Source: Bacillota bacterium
Lineage (GTDB): Bacteria > Bacillota > Clostridia > Lachnospirales > Lachnospiraceae
Direction: 5' to 3'
DNA: 17,979 nucleotides
Assembly (NCBI GenBank): GCA_023399455.1
Contig: JAEWPN010000150.1
Coordinates: forward strand, 1-17,979
Positions 6,910-15,948 of the stretch are shown here, in pieces. How positions within the stretch are numbered: the first letter of the stretch is position 1; each line of letters begins with the position of its first letter. The notes below the pieces were generated by a model. The model did not search any database. It saw only the letters and a list, made by a program, of their open reading frames with translations, and was not told the DNA's origin. The position numbers were made by a program, and so were the translations under genes.

Positions 6910-8382
6910 TCATATAGGTATCGTAACGCTTACCACAGTCCCCTCCCCATACACGCTGCGGAAAGTGAGTCCGTACTCCTTTCCATAGTTCAGACGTATT
7001 CTTTCATTTACATTAGCCAGTCCGAATCCCGCCGTGTCCTCGCTGTCACTATGCTCCTTCTCTATAGTTTCATAAAGCGTATGAATCTGCTCAGGCATCA
7101 TTCCTATGCCATCGTCCTTCACGGTAAAAATCAGGAGGTTATCCTCAATTTTTCCGTTAACCTCGATCTCTCCCTTACCCCTCTTATTCTTAATTCCATG
7201 ATAAAGAGCATTTTCCACCAAAGGCTGCAAGGTAAGCTTCAAGATCGGATATTCGTTCATGCCGTCAGGAATATTGATTTTATAATCCATAATATCCCGG
7301 TACCTGAACTTCTGTATTTCCAGATAACTGTTTATATGAGACACTTCTTCACGGACCGTTATATAATCCCGCCCCTTGCTGAGCGTCGTCCTGAAAAAAC
7401 CCGACAAAGAGGAAACGAGGGAGACCACTTCTTCCTTCTTTCCTGCTTCCGCCATCCATATGATAGTATCCAGGGTGTTGTACAAAAAGTGAGGATTAAT
7501 CTGTGCCTGCAGAAGTTTCAGCTCCGCATCCCGAAGGTTGAGCTGCTCCTGCTTGATCCGCTCCACAAGCTCACCCATATCCGCAATCATCTTATTGAAG
7601 CTTTCCGCCAGAACGGCTGTCTCGTCCGAAGAATTCACCTCCACCCGGACATCGAAGTTGCCAAGGGCAACCTCCTCCGTGATCCTGCACATGCCCACGA
7701 TTGGTCTTACCACACTTCTGGAAATGGCAAAGCCTACCATTACGGCTCCTGCTGTAACCACGATCAGACAGACGACAGTGATTTCCACCGCATCCTGCTC
7801 TTTCTGCTCCAACTCATATCTTACGGATTCCAGATGGTCCGTTTCGTAATGGATGTATTCCTGGATCGCCTCTTGAAGGACCTCAGTCAATATTCTGATA
7901 TTGTTGTCGAGGCGTACCAGATTCTCTTCATAATGTCCGCTTTCTCCAGCATCCTCCGAGATTTCCAGCATGCGCTTCTCCAAGGTGTCGAAGGTCTTAA
8001 GAAGTCTCTTTACCCTCCTCGCATTGCCCGGCGCCAGCGTGGACTTCTGCAGCTTGGTAAAACCCGTCCTCGCCTCCTCCAGCACCTCGTAAGGATTGCG
8101 TATATCCTTTTTCTCCTGAATATTTTCAGGAACTGCCGAGCCTATGGCAATCTGATACATTCCGGCATCAATTTCCTTTTTGAAGTCGATGTTGTAACCG
8201 TTTGCCAGAGAGACATTTTTTACGATCTGATTATAGGAGTTACAATAGTTTATCATGGATACCAGCAAATAAATCACCAGAATGATAAAGGGAACCATAA
8301 TGACAGCGATCATCACGTTCAGTTTTCTGTTCAGCTTCCCGTTGAGCCGGAATGCCTTCATTAACTTCAAGAGTTTCTTCAT
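6910..8382 (-). CDS. Sensor histidine kinase, YesM family
   Basis: This 490-residue membrane kinase is predicted to phosphorylate the response regulator encoded just upstream. It has a TM helix at about 22-44, an extracytoplasmic mostly helical region at about 45-198, a second TM helix at about 199-221, a HAMP linker, then a His_kinase domain with LQAQINPHFLYNTLD (phosphoacceptor His298). The ATPase domain follows, with the N box LVENALYHG (Asn391), DDGIGM (423-428) and GFGLANVNER (452-461). I choose the ATG at 8382 (MKKLLKLMKA) because GGAGG lies just upstream and it overlaps the regulator's stop by 4 bp (ATGA), the usual coupled arrangement. A longer frame to 8451 would add 23 unlike residues and overlap the regulator by 73 bp. 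No large sugar-binding sensor domain is present, so the signal may come through a partner such as the adjacent binding protein. Confidence 0.93.
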   Translation of the reverse strand: MKKLLKLMKAFRLNGKLNRKLNVMIAVIMVPFIILVIYLLVSMINYCNSYNQIVKNVSLANGYNIDFKKEIDAGMYQIAIGSAVPENIQEKKDIRNPYEVLEEARTGFTKLQKSTLAPGNARRVKRLLKTFDTLEKRMLEISEDAGESGHYEENLVRLDNNIRILTEVLQEAIQEYIHYETDHLESVRYELEQKEQDAVEITVVCLIVVTAGAVMVGFAISRSVVRPIVGMCRITEEVALGNFDVRVEVNSSDETAVLAESFNKMIADMGELVERIKQEQLNLRDAELKLLQAQINPHFLYNTLDTIIWMAEAGKKEEVVSLVSSLSGFFRTTLSKGRDYITVREEVSHINSYLEIQKFRYRDIMDYKINIPDGMNEYPILKLTLQPLVENALYHGIKNKRGKGEIEVNGKIEDNLLIFTVKDDGIGMMPEQIHTLYETIEKEHSDSEDTAGFGLANVNERIRLNYGKEYGLTFRSVYGEGTVVSVTIPI

Positions 8383-10049
8383 GCTTCCTCCATACCCGCA
8401 TTGTCGGCATTGCCCGCCTTGCCTCTCATTCGGTATTCCTTCGGCGTGCAATTCTGTGTTTTCTTAAAGAGATAGCTGAAATAATGCGGATCTTTATATC
8501 CTACCGCATAGCCAATTTCAGAGCTTTTCATGCTGGAACACATAAGAAGCTCTTTCGCTTTGTCCATGCGAAGCCCTGTCAGATATTCAATGAAAGTCTG
8601 ACCTTCCTCCCCACTGAATATACTGCTGAAATGGCTGGAGCTGATATTCACATGAGTAGCCACACTGTTAAGGGAAATGTCCTCAGAATCAAAATTACGT
8701 TCGATATACGCCTTGGCATCGTCGATGAGACTGCCGTATTTCTTCACTGATATCTGGTCCCTTAGATTCATGGCTTCCCCGATCATGTTCTTCAAATATT
8801 CCTTCGTCTTCTCAACAGAAGGAAGAACCTCCGAAATTGTCTTGAAATCTCCAAACACCTCTATGACATTATCGGCATCATATCCCAGCTCCTCCACGAA
8901 GGCCACTGTGCCAAAGTACATATCAGTAGTTATATATTGGCGAAACAGCATGGATTCCACATTGCCGCTTCCCAAACTGGAAAAATAGTCCTCGATGAAG
9001 TGGGAAACCTCCTCCAAAAGCCCTTTGGTGAGAAAATTCTTTATGATCTTTCGATCAATTTTGCCGAAGTCCAGTTCTTTCAAATCGATGTCCGTATCCT
9101 CGCTCCCCCCGATTCCCACGCGCATTTCTTCCATGTGCTCCGCATATACGATGCGGTTGCAGGAAATCAGATAACGATAGGAAAAGGCTTTGCTGGCGCT
9201 TTCATAGGATTCATGAACCTCTCTGAGCCGGTTGACCACATTGCCCACCCCAACGAAATACTGAAGCTCTCCGGACTTCGATGCAATGCCTGCCAGTTCC
9301 TTCAGGAAATCTTCCCGTTTTTCCCCCATCCTCTTTTCATTCTCGTCCAGGAGCAGGAACTCCACGCCATCTATCCCTCTGTTGAACATGTAGATATTCT
9401 CCGTCCGTTCCGCCAGCTCCATAACAGCGTCCCAGGCTACCGGAAGCTCCTTGGAGCAGGTACATTCCATCTCTTCCGACTGGCGCATCATGAAAAGTAC
9501 CACATCATAAACTCCCGCCGCCAAGTGTATGTTCAGCTTTTTACCCTTTTCCAGAAGTTCCGTCATAGGACTTCTGCCAGACAATATCTCATGCAGGAAT
9601 TTCTCTTTTTCATGCAGCTCCATTTCCTTCATTTCCTTTTTGAACTGCTCCAAGTATTTTTTCTTCTCGTTCTCCTTTTCGATACGGCTGCCGATCTCCT
9701 TCACAGCTTCTAAAAGCTTCGCCGAAGAAACCGGTTTTACTAAATATTCCGTAACGCCTATTCTTATGGCTTCCTTCGCGTATTCGAATTCATCGTAACC
9801 GCTCAAAATAATGATGCTCACGTCCGGAAAGTCTTTCTTTACCAGACGGCTTAACTCCAATCCGTCCATGAAAGGCATCTTAATATCCGTAATGATAATA
9901 TCCGGACAAAGTTTCCTGATCATCGGGTATGCCAGCTCGCCGTCGCTGGCCTCGCCCACGAAATCGAAGCCTTCCTCCTCCCAGGGAATATTGTTCTTTA
10001 TCCCCTCCCTCATTACGATTTCATCCTCTACCAGAAAAACCTTTAACAT
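8379..10049 (-). CDS. Response regulator with AraC-type DNA-binding domain, YesN family
   Basis: This 556-residue transcription regulator is the partner of the downstream YesM-type kinase. The receiver domain (1 to about 120) has the acidic pair E8/D9, phosphoacceptor D55 (TDIKMPFMDG), S83 and K105 (YLVKP). A middle region of about 300 residues with predicted helices and a charged Lys/Glu-rich stretch (about 125-155) separates it from a C-terminal pair of helix-turn-helix motifs (about 437-540). The latter include SVATHVNISSSHFSSIF and IGYAVGYKDPHYFSYLFKK, typical of AraC proteins. The ATG at 10049 follows TAGGAG with an 8-nt spacer. It starts 17 nt after the chemoreceptor stop, so the two are almost certainly co-transcribed. 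The likely target is the ytfQRT-yjfF promoter immediately downstream of the kinase gene; this is inference from context. Confidence 0.94.
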   Translation of the reverse strand: MLKVFLVEDEIVMREGIKNNIPWEEEGFDFVGEASDGELAYPMIRKLCPDIIITDIKMPFMDGLELSRLVKKDFPDVSIIILSGYDEFEYAKEAIRIGVTEYLVKPVSSAKLLEAVKEIGSRIEKENEKKKYLEQFKKEMKEMELHEKEKFLHEILSGRSPMTELLEKGKKLNIHLAAGVYDVVLFMMRQSEEMECTCSKELPVAWDAVMELAERTENIYMFNRGIDGVEFLLLDENEKRMGEKREDFLKELAGIASKSGELQYFVGVGNVVNRLREVHESYESASKAFSYRYLISCNRIVYAEHMEEMRVGIGGSEDTDIDLKELDFGKIDRKIIKNFLTKGLLEEVSHFIEDYFSSLGSGNVESMLFRQYITTDMYFGTVAFVEELGYDADNVIEVFGDFKTISEVLPSVEKTKEYLKNMIGEAMNLRDQISVKKYGSLIDDAKAYIERNFDSEDISLNSVATHVNISSSHFSSIFSGEEGQTFIEYLTGLRMDKAKELLMCSSMKSSEIGYAVGYKDPHYFSYLFKKTQNCTPKEYRMRGKAGNADNAGMEEA

Positions 10050-10066
10050 GCTTCAAGCTCCTATCC

Positions 10067-11794
10067 TTATTCAGTCTCTTTTTTGTCAAATACCTTGATT
10101 TCGCTTTCCAGTATGCTTACGGCATGGACCATTCCCTCAAGAGCGCGATCAATTTCCTTCATTCCGTCTACCACTCCCAGCGTATTATATACTACGTTAT
10201 TTATTCCTTCTGCACTTTCATTTACCGTTAAAGTGATGCCCTCATTCGTTTCCGCAACACGCTCCATAGCCTGTTTGAGCATATCCGAGGCCTGGGCGAT
10301 ATTCACCATGATTTCATGAAGGGTCGCCGCATCCGTGAAGTATTGCTCTCCCGTATGCTCCAGCACCTCATAATCCTCCATTACCTTGCCGCTTACAAAC
10401 TGAAGCAGTTTGGAGGCCTCCTGTGAAAGCTGCGCCACGCTCGTTACCACCTTTTCACTAATGTTCTGTATTTTATTCGCCGTCTGCTTGGAATTATCGG
10501 CTAACATCCTTATCTCCTCTGCTACTACGGCAAAGCCCTTGCCTGCTTCCCCCGCCCTCGCAGCCTCGATAGAAGCATTTAGGGCCAGAAGATTGGTCTG
10601 GCTTGCTACGCCCAGAATATCTTCCGTCAGCTCTGTGATCTTTCCTATTTGCTTGGTGTCATCTATGGAATCGTTCACTGCGCTGCCAATCTGTGCCAGA
10701 ATGTTCTTCGCCTCTTCCCTGCTCTCTATCGCTTTTTCCTGGAGTCCCTTAGCACGCTGTCTGATTTCTCCCGCGTAACCGGTACCCTCCTTCGCCTGAT
10801 TTGCCATGGCTTCAGCCGACAAGCGTACCTTCCTGGTTTCCTCTCCGACCATTGCCACATTATCCGTAACACATTTCATGCCCGCCGCCAGCTCCTCTGT
10901 AGTCGCCGAGGTATTTTGTGCGCTGTAATTTGTTGTATGGATGTTCTCCCGTACTTTCCCCTGTGCCTCACCCATCTGTTCACAGGAATCTATCATATTT
11001 CCGATTATGCTCTCCAATATAACGAGGAAACGGTTAATGCCCTTAGCCAGCACGCCGATCTCGTCCTTGGACTTCTCCGATACACGGAGACTCAAATCGC
11101 CCCGTTCCTCCTCGATACTCTTTATAATCCGGTTCAGCTCTTTTGTTGTTCGTTTGATGGGCGTAATAATCGTCCACTTGGCGATAAGATAAGCCACGGC
11201 AACAGCCAATATCACAATGCTCACGGACAAAGTGCTGACGAGGGGCACTTGCTCCGTGTAAGCATACACGCTCTGTTTTCCTGCCTCCATTTTCTCTAGA
11301 GACAGACTTTGAAGCTGGCTAAGACAAGTCTCCATTTGACTTTCGTAATTGGTAATATTGCTGAATACCAAGGTCTGCGCTTTAGACTTATCCCCGCTCT
11401 TGCTGACCTCCAGAATATTGTCGAGTTCCGTCAGATAGATTGTATAGGCAGCCATAAGTTCGTCGTAGATTTCCTGCTTCTCTTCGTCCAGCCTCGTCGC
11501 ATAAGATGCCAGAAGGGCATCCACATTCTTACGTTTTGCCTTGATGTCATTTTCCGCAAGAGCCATCTTCGTCTCCTTGGCCGTCATGACATGCTTCAGC
11601 ACGGATTTATGTATGATCTCGAAGTCCGCTGCTATTTCGGAGGCCTCGCTATAATCCTGCAGCTCTCCCGAGAGAATGCGCTCCGATACTACACGTATTC
11701 CATTTACATTATTAACTAATATTCCCATTCCCGCAAGTCCGATTGCCGCCACTATCATAATAACCGCCATAAACTTCGTACTTATCTTTTTCAT
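10067..11794 (-). CDS. Methyl-accepting chemotaxis protein
   Basis: This 575-residue transmembrane chemoreceptor signals to CheA/CheW to bias swimming. It has an N-terminal TM helix (about 7-28), an extracytoplasmic helical bundle of about 155 residues resembling 4HB_MCP, a second TM helix (about 187-208) and a HAMP domain starting at the [14 protein letters not shown] segment. The long signalling coiled coil has the conserved hairpin tip [20 protein letters not shown] and the downstream [14 protein letters not shown]. No C-terminal CheR-docking pentapeptide is seen. AAGGAGGG lies about 12 nt before the ATG, a long spacer. Being first in a cluster with a two-component system and a sugar importer suggests it senses the same sugar, perhaps via the loaded binding protein. 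The window contains no other chemotaxis or flagellar gene. Confidence 0.93.
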   Translation of the reverse strand: MKKISTKFMAVIMIVAAIGLAGMGILVNNVNGIRVVSERILSGELQDYSEASEIAADFEIIHKSVLKHVMTAKETKMALAENDIKAKRKNVDALLASYATRLDEEKQEIYDELMAAYTIYLTELDNILEVSKSGDKSKAQTLVFSNITNYESQMETCLSQLQSLSLEKMEAGKQSVYAYTEQVPLVSTLSVSIVILAVAVAYLIAKWTIITPIKRTTKELNRIIKSIEEERGDLSLRVSEKSKDEIGVLAKGINRFLVILESIIGNMIDSCEQMGEAQGKVRENIHTTNYSAQNTSATTEELAAGMKCVTDNVAMVGEETRKVRLSAEAMANQAKEGTGYAGEIRQRAKGLQEKAIESREEAKNILAQIGSAVNDSIDDTKQIGKITELTEDILGVASQTNLLALNASIEAARAGEAGKGFAVVAEEIRMLADNSKQTANKIQNISEKVVTSVAQLSQEASKLLQFVSGKVMEDYEVLEHTGEQYFTDAATLHEIMVNIAQASDMLKQAMERVAETNEGITLTVNESAEGINNVVYNTLGVVDGMKEIDRALEGMVHAVSILESEIKVFDKKETE

Positions 11795-11863
11795 GAAATA
11801 ACCGTTCCCTCCTTAATACACTGTGAAATTTTCGTTTTTTACCATATAGATACCCACAATAAA

Positions 11864-11872
11864 ATTATATCA
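11864..11872 (-). promoter_or_regulatory. Extended -10 promoter of the chemoreceptor/two-component operon
   Basis: The minus strand reads TGATATAAT, a perfect TATAAT with the TGN extension, about 70 nt before the chemoreceptor ATG. No convincing -35 lies 16-18 nt upstream, as is common for extended -10 promoters. A 7-bp inverted repeat (ACACTGT at 11818-11824, ACAGTGT at 11888-11894) brackets this site and might bind a regulator. Confidence 0.55.
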
Positions 11873-11927
11873 AATGCTTGTCGAAATACAGTGTGTTTTT
11901 TTGGGTAAAAGGTTGATTTTTTTCAGA

Positions 11928-11957
11928 TAAAAAAGCAGGTAACAAACCGTCACCTGC
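11928..11957 (-). terminator. Rho-independent terminator after the araR-like gene
   Basis: On the minus strand GCAGGTGAC pairs with GTTACCTGC (plus arms 11949-11957 and 11935-11943): nine pairs with one G-U, loop GGTTT, followed directly by TTTTTTAT. It lies about 30 nt after the stop at 11988 and cleanly separates module 1 from the chemoreceptor operon. Confidence 0.9.
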
Positions 11958-11987
11958 CACAAGGCTTTTTGCGCTATTTTTAAGCTC

Positions 11988-13070
11988 TCAAACTATTTTC
12001 TTCACTGAGTCCCGGCACACAATTTCTGCATCGAACTCGTATGTGCCGTCGTAAGAGGGATTCTCTATCATCCGCAGCAGATTATTAGCTGCTTTTTCTC
12101 CTAATTTGTCCATGGGGTGAGGAACCGAGGTAAGAGCCACGTCTCCCAAAACGGCCAGCTCCGAATCGTCGATGCTTACAACAGAAATATCCTCCGGAAC
12201 CTTCAGACCCGCATCTGCCAGCATCCCCAGCAGTTCGAAGGCCACCTGGTCATTATAGCAGACCACTGCGCTGCAGCCGCCCAGGCGCTCCAGAATAGTT
12301 CCTTTTTTCTTCTCCAGATGCTTGATATCCTCCGTGTCTATCCAGACAACGTGAGAATCCTCCACTTCCATGCCCGCACTCTGCATAGCCTCCAGATAAC
12401 CGGCATACCGCATATGCCCCTGCCCGTCATCCAGCTTGAAGATACCACCGATCCTCCTATGTCCCATTTCAAGCAGGTACTCCGTCACCTTCCTGCCGGC
12501 CATTCTGTCGTTAAGCGAAACGTGAGGAATAGGAAGCAATGGATAATAACTATTTATGAAAATTATGGGAATACCCCGTTTCTGCAACTCCGCATATAGA
12601 TATAAGCCGGAATTAGGAATGCCGCTTTTGGTAGTCTCCATAATGACACCGGCAACTTCGTCCCGGCTTAAGATATCCTCCAAAATCGTTTTCTCCCTGC
12701 TGTTTTGATTGTTAGTAAAGGCTATCTGGACAGAATAACCGTTTTCAAACAGTACATTCTCTATTCCTTGTATCGTCTTGGGAAAAATATATCCATCCAC
12801 ATAGGTCGTTACCACAGAGATTCTCGTCCGGTTTTCCAGATTCGCCTGCCTTTTATTATTAATATATGTTCCGCTGCCTTGTATTCTGATGAGAATTCCC
12901 TCGCTCTCCAAGACACCGATTGCATGGCGCACCGTCTGCCTGCTGACATGAAACATATCCTTCAATTCATTCTCCGAGTACATCTTCTGTCCCGGAAGAA
13001 AAGTTTTGGACGCAATCTGTTCTTTTATCCAGTTTACAAGCTCCATATATTTTGATTGACTTTTTCCCAC
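11988..13070 (-). CDS. araR: GntR-LacI transcription repressor, AraR-like
   Basis: This 360-residue regulator has an N-terminal winged helix of the GntR family (about 1-72, with YSENELKDMFHVSRQTVRHAIGVLES cut here to its key part ENELKDMFHVSRQTVR, and the wing IQGSGTYI). This is fused to a LacI-type periplasmic-binding-like sugar sensor (about 85-350, including LLEMGHRRIGGI and VPEDISVVSIDDSE). The fusion and length match AraR, the L-arabinose repressor of Bacillus and Clostridia. It is the last gene of the ChvE/Mms operon, 54 nt after the permease, and is closed by a strong terminator. The start is a GTG at 13070 with no Shine-Dalgarno directly before it; AAGGAGG lies 32 nt upstream across a hairpin (separate entry). 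An internal ATG at 13046 has no ribosome binding site. The effector could be arabinose or another sugar. Confidence 0.88.
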   Translation of the reverse strand: MGKSQSKYMELVNWIKEQIASKTFLPGQKMYSENELKDMFHVSRQTVRHAIGVLESEGILIRIQGSGTYINNKRQANLENRTRISVVTTYVDGYIFPKTIQGIENVLFENGYSVQIAFTNNQNSREKTILEDILSRDEVAGVIMETTKSGIPNSGLYLYAELQKRGIPIIFINSYYPLLPIPHVSLNDRMAGRKVTEYLLEMGHRRIGGIFKLDDGQGHMRYAGYLEAMQSAGMEVEDSHVVWIDTEDIKHLEKKKGTILERLGGCSAVVCYNDQVAFELLGMLADAGLKVPEDISVVSIDDSELAVLGDVALTSVPHPMDKLGEKAANNLLRMIENPSYDGTYEFDAEIVCRDSVKKIV

Positions 13071-13108
13071 GGTCTTTCCGGACGGCGCGCTACGCCATCC
13101 GCCTCCTT
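13071..13108 (-). promoter_or_regulatory. Split ribosome binding site with hairpin spacer before the araR-like gene
   Basis: On the minus strand AAGGAGG (13108-13102) abuts the 9-bp stem CGGATGGCG/CGCCGTCCG (13101-13093 and 13087-13079; one G-U pair, loop TAGCG). GAAAGACC (13078-13071) and the GTG at 13070 follow. In the unfolded RNA the Shine-Dalgarno is 31 nt from the start codon, too far. With the hairpin formed the effective spacing is 8 nt. There is no T run after the stem, so it is not a terminator. The folded-spacer interpretation is inference with precedent in phage T4 gene 38. Confidence 0.6.
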
Positions 13109-13124
13109 ATACCAGTCTTATTTA

Positions 13125-14294
13125 TCAGCCTTTTTTTCTCTTGGATAAGATATCTACGGTAACGGCTCCAAGAAGCACCGCGCCCTTTACTATTTTCTGA
13201 ATATCCGTGGACCAGCCGTACAACGACATACCGTTGTTCAGGATACCCATGATGAACGCACCAACTACCGCACCTATAATAGTACCTACGCCGCCTGCTG
13301 CCGCTGCGCCTCCGATGTAGCATGAAGCGATAGCATCCAATTCGAAACCGTCACCCGCCTTCGGGGTCGCCGAAGCATTACGTGCAGAAAGTACGATACC
13401 CGCTACTGCCGAAAGCATTCCCATATTGGTATATACCCAGAAGAATACCTTCTCCGTATTGATGCCAGACAGCTGAGCCGCCTTAGCATTCCCTCCCAAA
13501 GCATAAATCTGACGTCCCGCAACCGTTCTACTCGTAAGGAAGTGGTAAACTCCAACGAGGAGGGCCATAATAATGAGTACGAAAGGAATGCCGTTATAGC
13601 TCGCTAATTTATAGAAGAAGAACCATACAACTAAAAGAATTACAGCCTCCTTCAATACGATCTGCCAGGCTGGGCTAACAGCAAAACCGTACTTTTTCCT
13701 CGTTCTAATATTTTTAAGCTCAGAAAATATGATGAGCAGGGATGCCGCTAACGCTACAATGATACAGACCAGATCGATTTCTTTGCCTCCGAAGGGCATC
13801 TTTATCGTCGGGAGGAAGCCGGCGCCGATGTATGTATAATCTGTTGGCAAGGGTCCCTTTGTCTGTGCTTTTAACAAGGTATAGGTAAGTCCGCGCCCCA
13901 TCAGCATAGTTGCCAAGGTTACAACGAAGGGAGGAATCTTAAGCTTCGCAATGAAGAATCCTGCGAACATACCGGAAATGATGCCGATCACCAGTGCTGC
14001 CAAGATCGCGACCGCCATATTCATCTTGAAATCTACCATCAAAATTCCAACTGCCGCACCGCTCAAGGCAACGATAGATCCTACACCTAAGTCGATGTTA
14101 CCTGTCAAAACACATAATAACATACCCACTGCCAAAATGACAATATAACCATTTTGCATAATCAGGTTGTTAATATTGGCAGGAGACATATTTTTTCCTC
14201 CCGTCAAGACGGCAAAGATTATAAATACCGCGATAAGAGCAAGTACCATACCGTACTGCTTCATATCCAAATTTACAGTTTGCTTCTTTTCCAT
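13125..14294 (-). CDS. mmsB: Multiple-monosaccharide ABC transporter permease (GguB/MmsB-type)
   Basis: This 389-residue polytopic BPD_transp_2 permease is the membrane channel of the ChvE-dependent importer. Family motifs seen are GNIDLGVGSIVALSGAAVG, FIAKLKIPPFVVTLATMLMG and AIASCYIGGAAAAGGVGTIIG. A central insertion with KNIRTRKKYGF and an extra pair of hydrophobic helices makes it longer than RbsC-type permeases, as in XylH and GguB. A single permease gene serves as a homodimer, unlike the second transporter in this window. The start shares one base with the ATPase stop (TAATG), with AAGGGTG upstream. The araR-like gene follows after 54 nt without a terminator. Confidence 0.92.
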   Translation of the reverse strand: MEKKQTVNLDMKQYGMVLALIAVFIIFAVLTGGKNMSPANINNLIMQNGYIVILAVGMLLCVLTGNIDLGVGSIVALSGAAVGILMVDFKMNMAVAILAALVIGIISGMFAGFFIAKLKIPPFVVTLATMLMGRGLTYTLLKAQTKGPLPTDYTYIGAGFLPTIKMPFGGKEIDLVCIIVALAASLLIIFSELKNIRTRKKYGFAVSPAWQIVLKEAVILLVVWFFFYKLASYNGIPFVLIIMALLVGVYHFLTSRTVAGRQIYALGGNAKAAQLSGINTEKVFFWVYTNMGMLSAVAGIVLSARNASATPKAGDGFELDAIASCYIGGAAAAGGVGTIIGAVVGAFIMGILNNGMSLYGWSTDIQKIVKGAVLLGAVTVDILSKRKKG

Positions 14295-15853
14295 TAGTTT
14301 TCACCCTTTCTGTTATGTGCCATAATACGCTGCATAATTCCTTCCTGTGATATTTCTTCTTTTGTCAGCTCGCCCGCTATCTCGCCTTCGTTAATTATGT
14401 ATACACGATCGCAAGTCCCTATAATTTCAGGCATTTCCGAAGAAATAACGATTACTGCCTTACCTTCTTTTGCCAGCTCGTTAATAATGCAGTAAATTTC
14501 GTATTTCGCACCGACATCGATACCTCTTGTGGGTTCGTCAAGAATCAGTATATCGGGCTGGGTCAGCATCCATTTCGCGAGAACAACCTTTTGCTGGTTG
14601 CCACCGGAAAGCGAACTAACCGTTTGGTTAATGGAATTTGTTTTTACATTTATCTTTTTTTTGTATTCTTCTGCGGCAATAATTTCATCATTGCTGTTTA
14701 CAACACCCTTCTTAGAGAAAAAGTTTCTAAGCGCTGCCATCGTCATATTTCTTTTGATGTCATCGATCAGAACTAAGCCGTAATTCTTCCGATCCTCTGA
14801 TACGTAGGCCAACTTGTTGTCAATGGCATCCTTTACCGACTTAAGCGTCACTTCCTTACCATTGATGAAAATGGTACCCGAAATCTTCTGCCCGTAAGAC
14901 CTTCCGAAGATGCTCATCGCCAGCTCCGTTCGTCCGGCCCCCATAAGTCCTGCCAGACCCACTACCTCACCTGCTCTTACGTGAAGGCTGACGTCCTTGA
15001 TCATCTGTCTCTGCACATCGTCCGGATGATATACGTTCCAGTTCTTTACCTCGAATATTATCTCTCCAATGTCCACTTCCTCCCTCACCGGATAGCGGTT
15101 GGTGAGCTCACGCCCTACCATTCCCTTAATCACTCTGTCCTCGGAGAATTCGTCCTTCCCTTTTTCCAGAGTCTCTATCGTATGTCCGTCACGGATTATG
15201 GTAATGGCATCGGATACATATTCGATCTCGTTCAGCTTATGAGATATGATAATACAGGTAATCCCCTGCTTCTTAAGCTCCAGCATGATTTCCAAAAGCT
15301 TCCGGCTTTCTTCATCGTTCAGCGCTGCCGTAGGCTCATCCAAAATTAAAAGCTCCACCTTCTTGGCCATCGCTTTGGCGATTTCTATGAGCTGCTGCTT
15401 GCCCACTCCCAAGGTATTCACCGGGGCATTAATGTTCTCATCTCCCAGCCCCACCTTTTCTAACATCTCATGAGCTCTCTTTCTCGTATGCGTCCAATTG
15501 ATGACACCTTTTATGTCGGTCTGCTCATTTCCCAGAAATACATTCTCCGCAACAGAAAGGTAGGGACTTAGCGCAAGTTCCTGATGGATGATAACTATAC
15601 CCTTTGCTTCGCTTTCTCTAATACTGTGGAATTTACATAATTCGTTATTATATACAATATCGCCGTCATAGGAGCCGAAAGGGTAAACTCCCGACAGAAC
15701 GTTCATCAATGTCGATTTACCGGCCCCATTTTCTCCGCATAACGCATGGATTTCTCCTCGCTTCACTTTCAAATTGACATCATCCAAAGCCTTTACTCCC
15801 GAAAAAGCCTTTGTTATGTGATTCATTTCCAATATATAATCAGACATCCGCAT
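14294..15853 (-). CDS. mmsA: Multiple-monosaccharide ABC transporter ATPase (double NBD; GguA/MmsA-type)
   Basis: This 519-residue cytoplasmic protein has two ABC domains and energises the MmsB-type permease. NBD1 has Walker [10 protein letters not shown] (40-48), signature LGVGKQQ (148-154) and Walker [12 protein letters not shown] (168-178). NBD2 carries the degenerate P-loop [19 protein letters not shown] and [12 protein letters not shown]. The [14 protein letters not shown] segment in NBD1 is, as I recall, a feature of the GguA/XylG group. Two start codons are possible, ATG 15853 and ATG 15847, with AAAGGAAG 4 and 10 nt upstream respectively. I report the longer. It follows the binding-protein gene after 95 nt that contain an attenuator-like hairpin. 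Confidence 0.93.
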   Translation of the reverse strand: MRMSDYILEMNHITKAFSGVKALDDVNLKVKRGEIHALCGENGAGKSTLMNVLSGVYPFGSYDGDIVYNNELCKFHSIRESEAKGIVIIHQELALSPYLSVAENVFLGNEQTDIKGVINWTHTRKRAHEMLEKVGLGDENINAPVNTLGVGKQQLIEIAKAMAKKVELLILDEPTAALNDEESRKLLEIMLELKKQGITCIIISHKLNEIEYVSDAITIIRDGHTIETLEKGKDEFSEDRVIKGMVGRELTNRYPVREEVDIGEIIFEVKNWNVYHPDDVQRQMIKDVSLHVRAGEVVGLAGLMGAGRTELAMSIFGRSYGQKISGTIFINGKEVTLKSVKDAIDNKLAYVSEDRKNYGLVLIDDIKRNMTMAALRNFFSKKGVVNSNDEIIAAEEYKKKINVKTNSINQTVSSLSGGNQQKVVLAKWMLTQPDILILDEPTRGIDVGAKYEIYCIINELAKEGKAVIVISSEMPEIIGTCDRVYIINEGEIAGELTKEEISQEGIMQRIMAHNRKGEN

Positions 15854-15913
15854 AACTTCCTTTCTGCATATCTGTTCAGCGCCTTCATAATTATCTTTTT
15901 CAAATATTAAGAA

Positions 15914-15936
15914 GGCGGCAGCACTATGCCGCCGCC
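15914..15936 (-). terminator. Attenuator-like hairpin between binding protein and ATPase genes
   Basis: On the minus strand GGCGGCGGCA pairs with TGCTGCCGCC (ten pairs, one G-U) around a TAG loop. It is followed by TTCTTAATATTTG, a weak U tract. It begins about 12 nt after the chvE-like stop. The stem is very stable but the T run is poor, so partial termination or 3'-end stabilisation of the binding-protein mRNA is more likely than full termination. Confidence 0.7.
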
Positions 15937-15948
15937 CACACTTTTTTA

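Noticed and set aside
6895..8364. 489-codon plus-strand open frame
   Set aside because: It lies entirely antisense to the sensor kinase gene, whose motifs (INPHFLYN, DDGIGM, GFGLANVNER) are unmistakable; long antisense frames are common opposite such genes.
6910..8451. Longer form of the sensor kinase starting at 8451
   Set aside because: The extra 23 residues are the response regulator's C-terminal coding region read in another frame; ATG 8382 shows the usual 4-bp ATGA overlap and a ribosome binding site.
8937..9713. 258-codon plus-strand open frame
   Set aside because: Antisense to the response regulator gene, with a His/Phe/Leu-rich shadow composition and no domain.
13079..13101. Terminator between mmsB and the araR-like gene
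   Set aside because: The stem is followed by GAAAGACC, not a T run, and it sits between a Shine-Dalgarno and a start codon; the folded-spacer explanation fits better.
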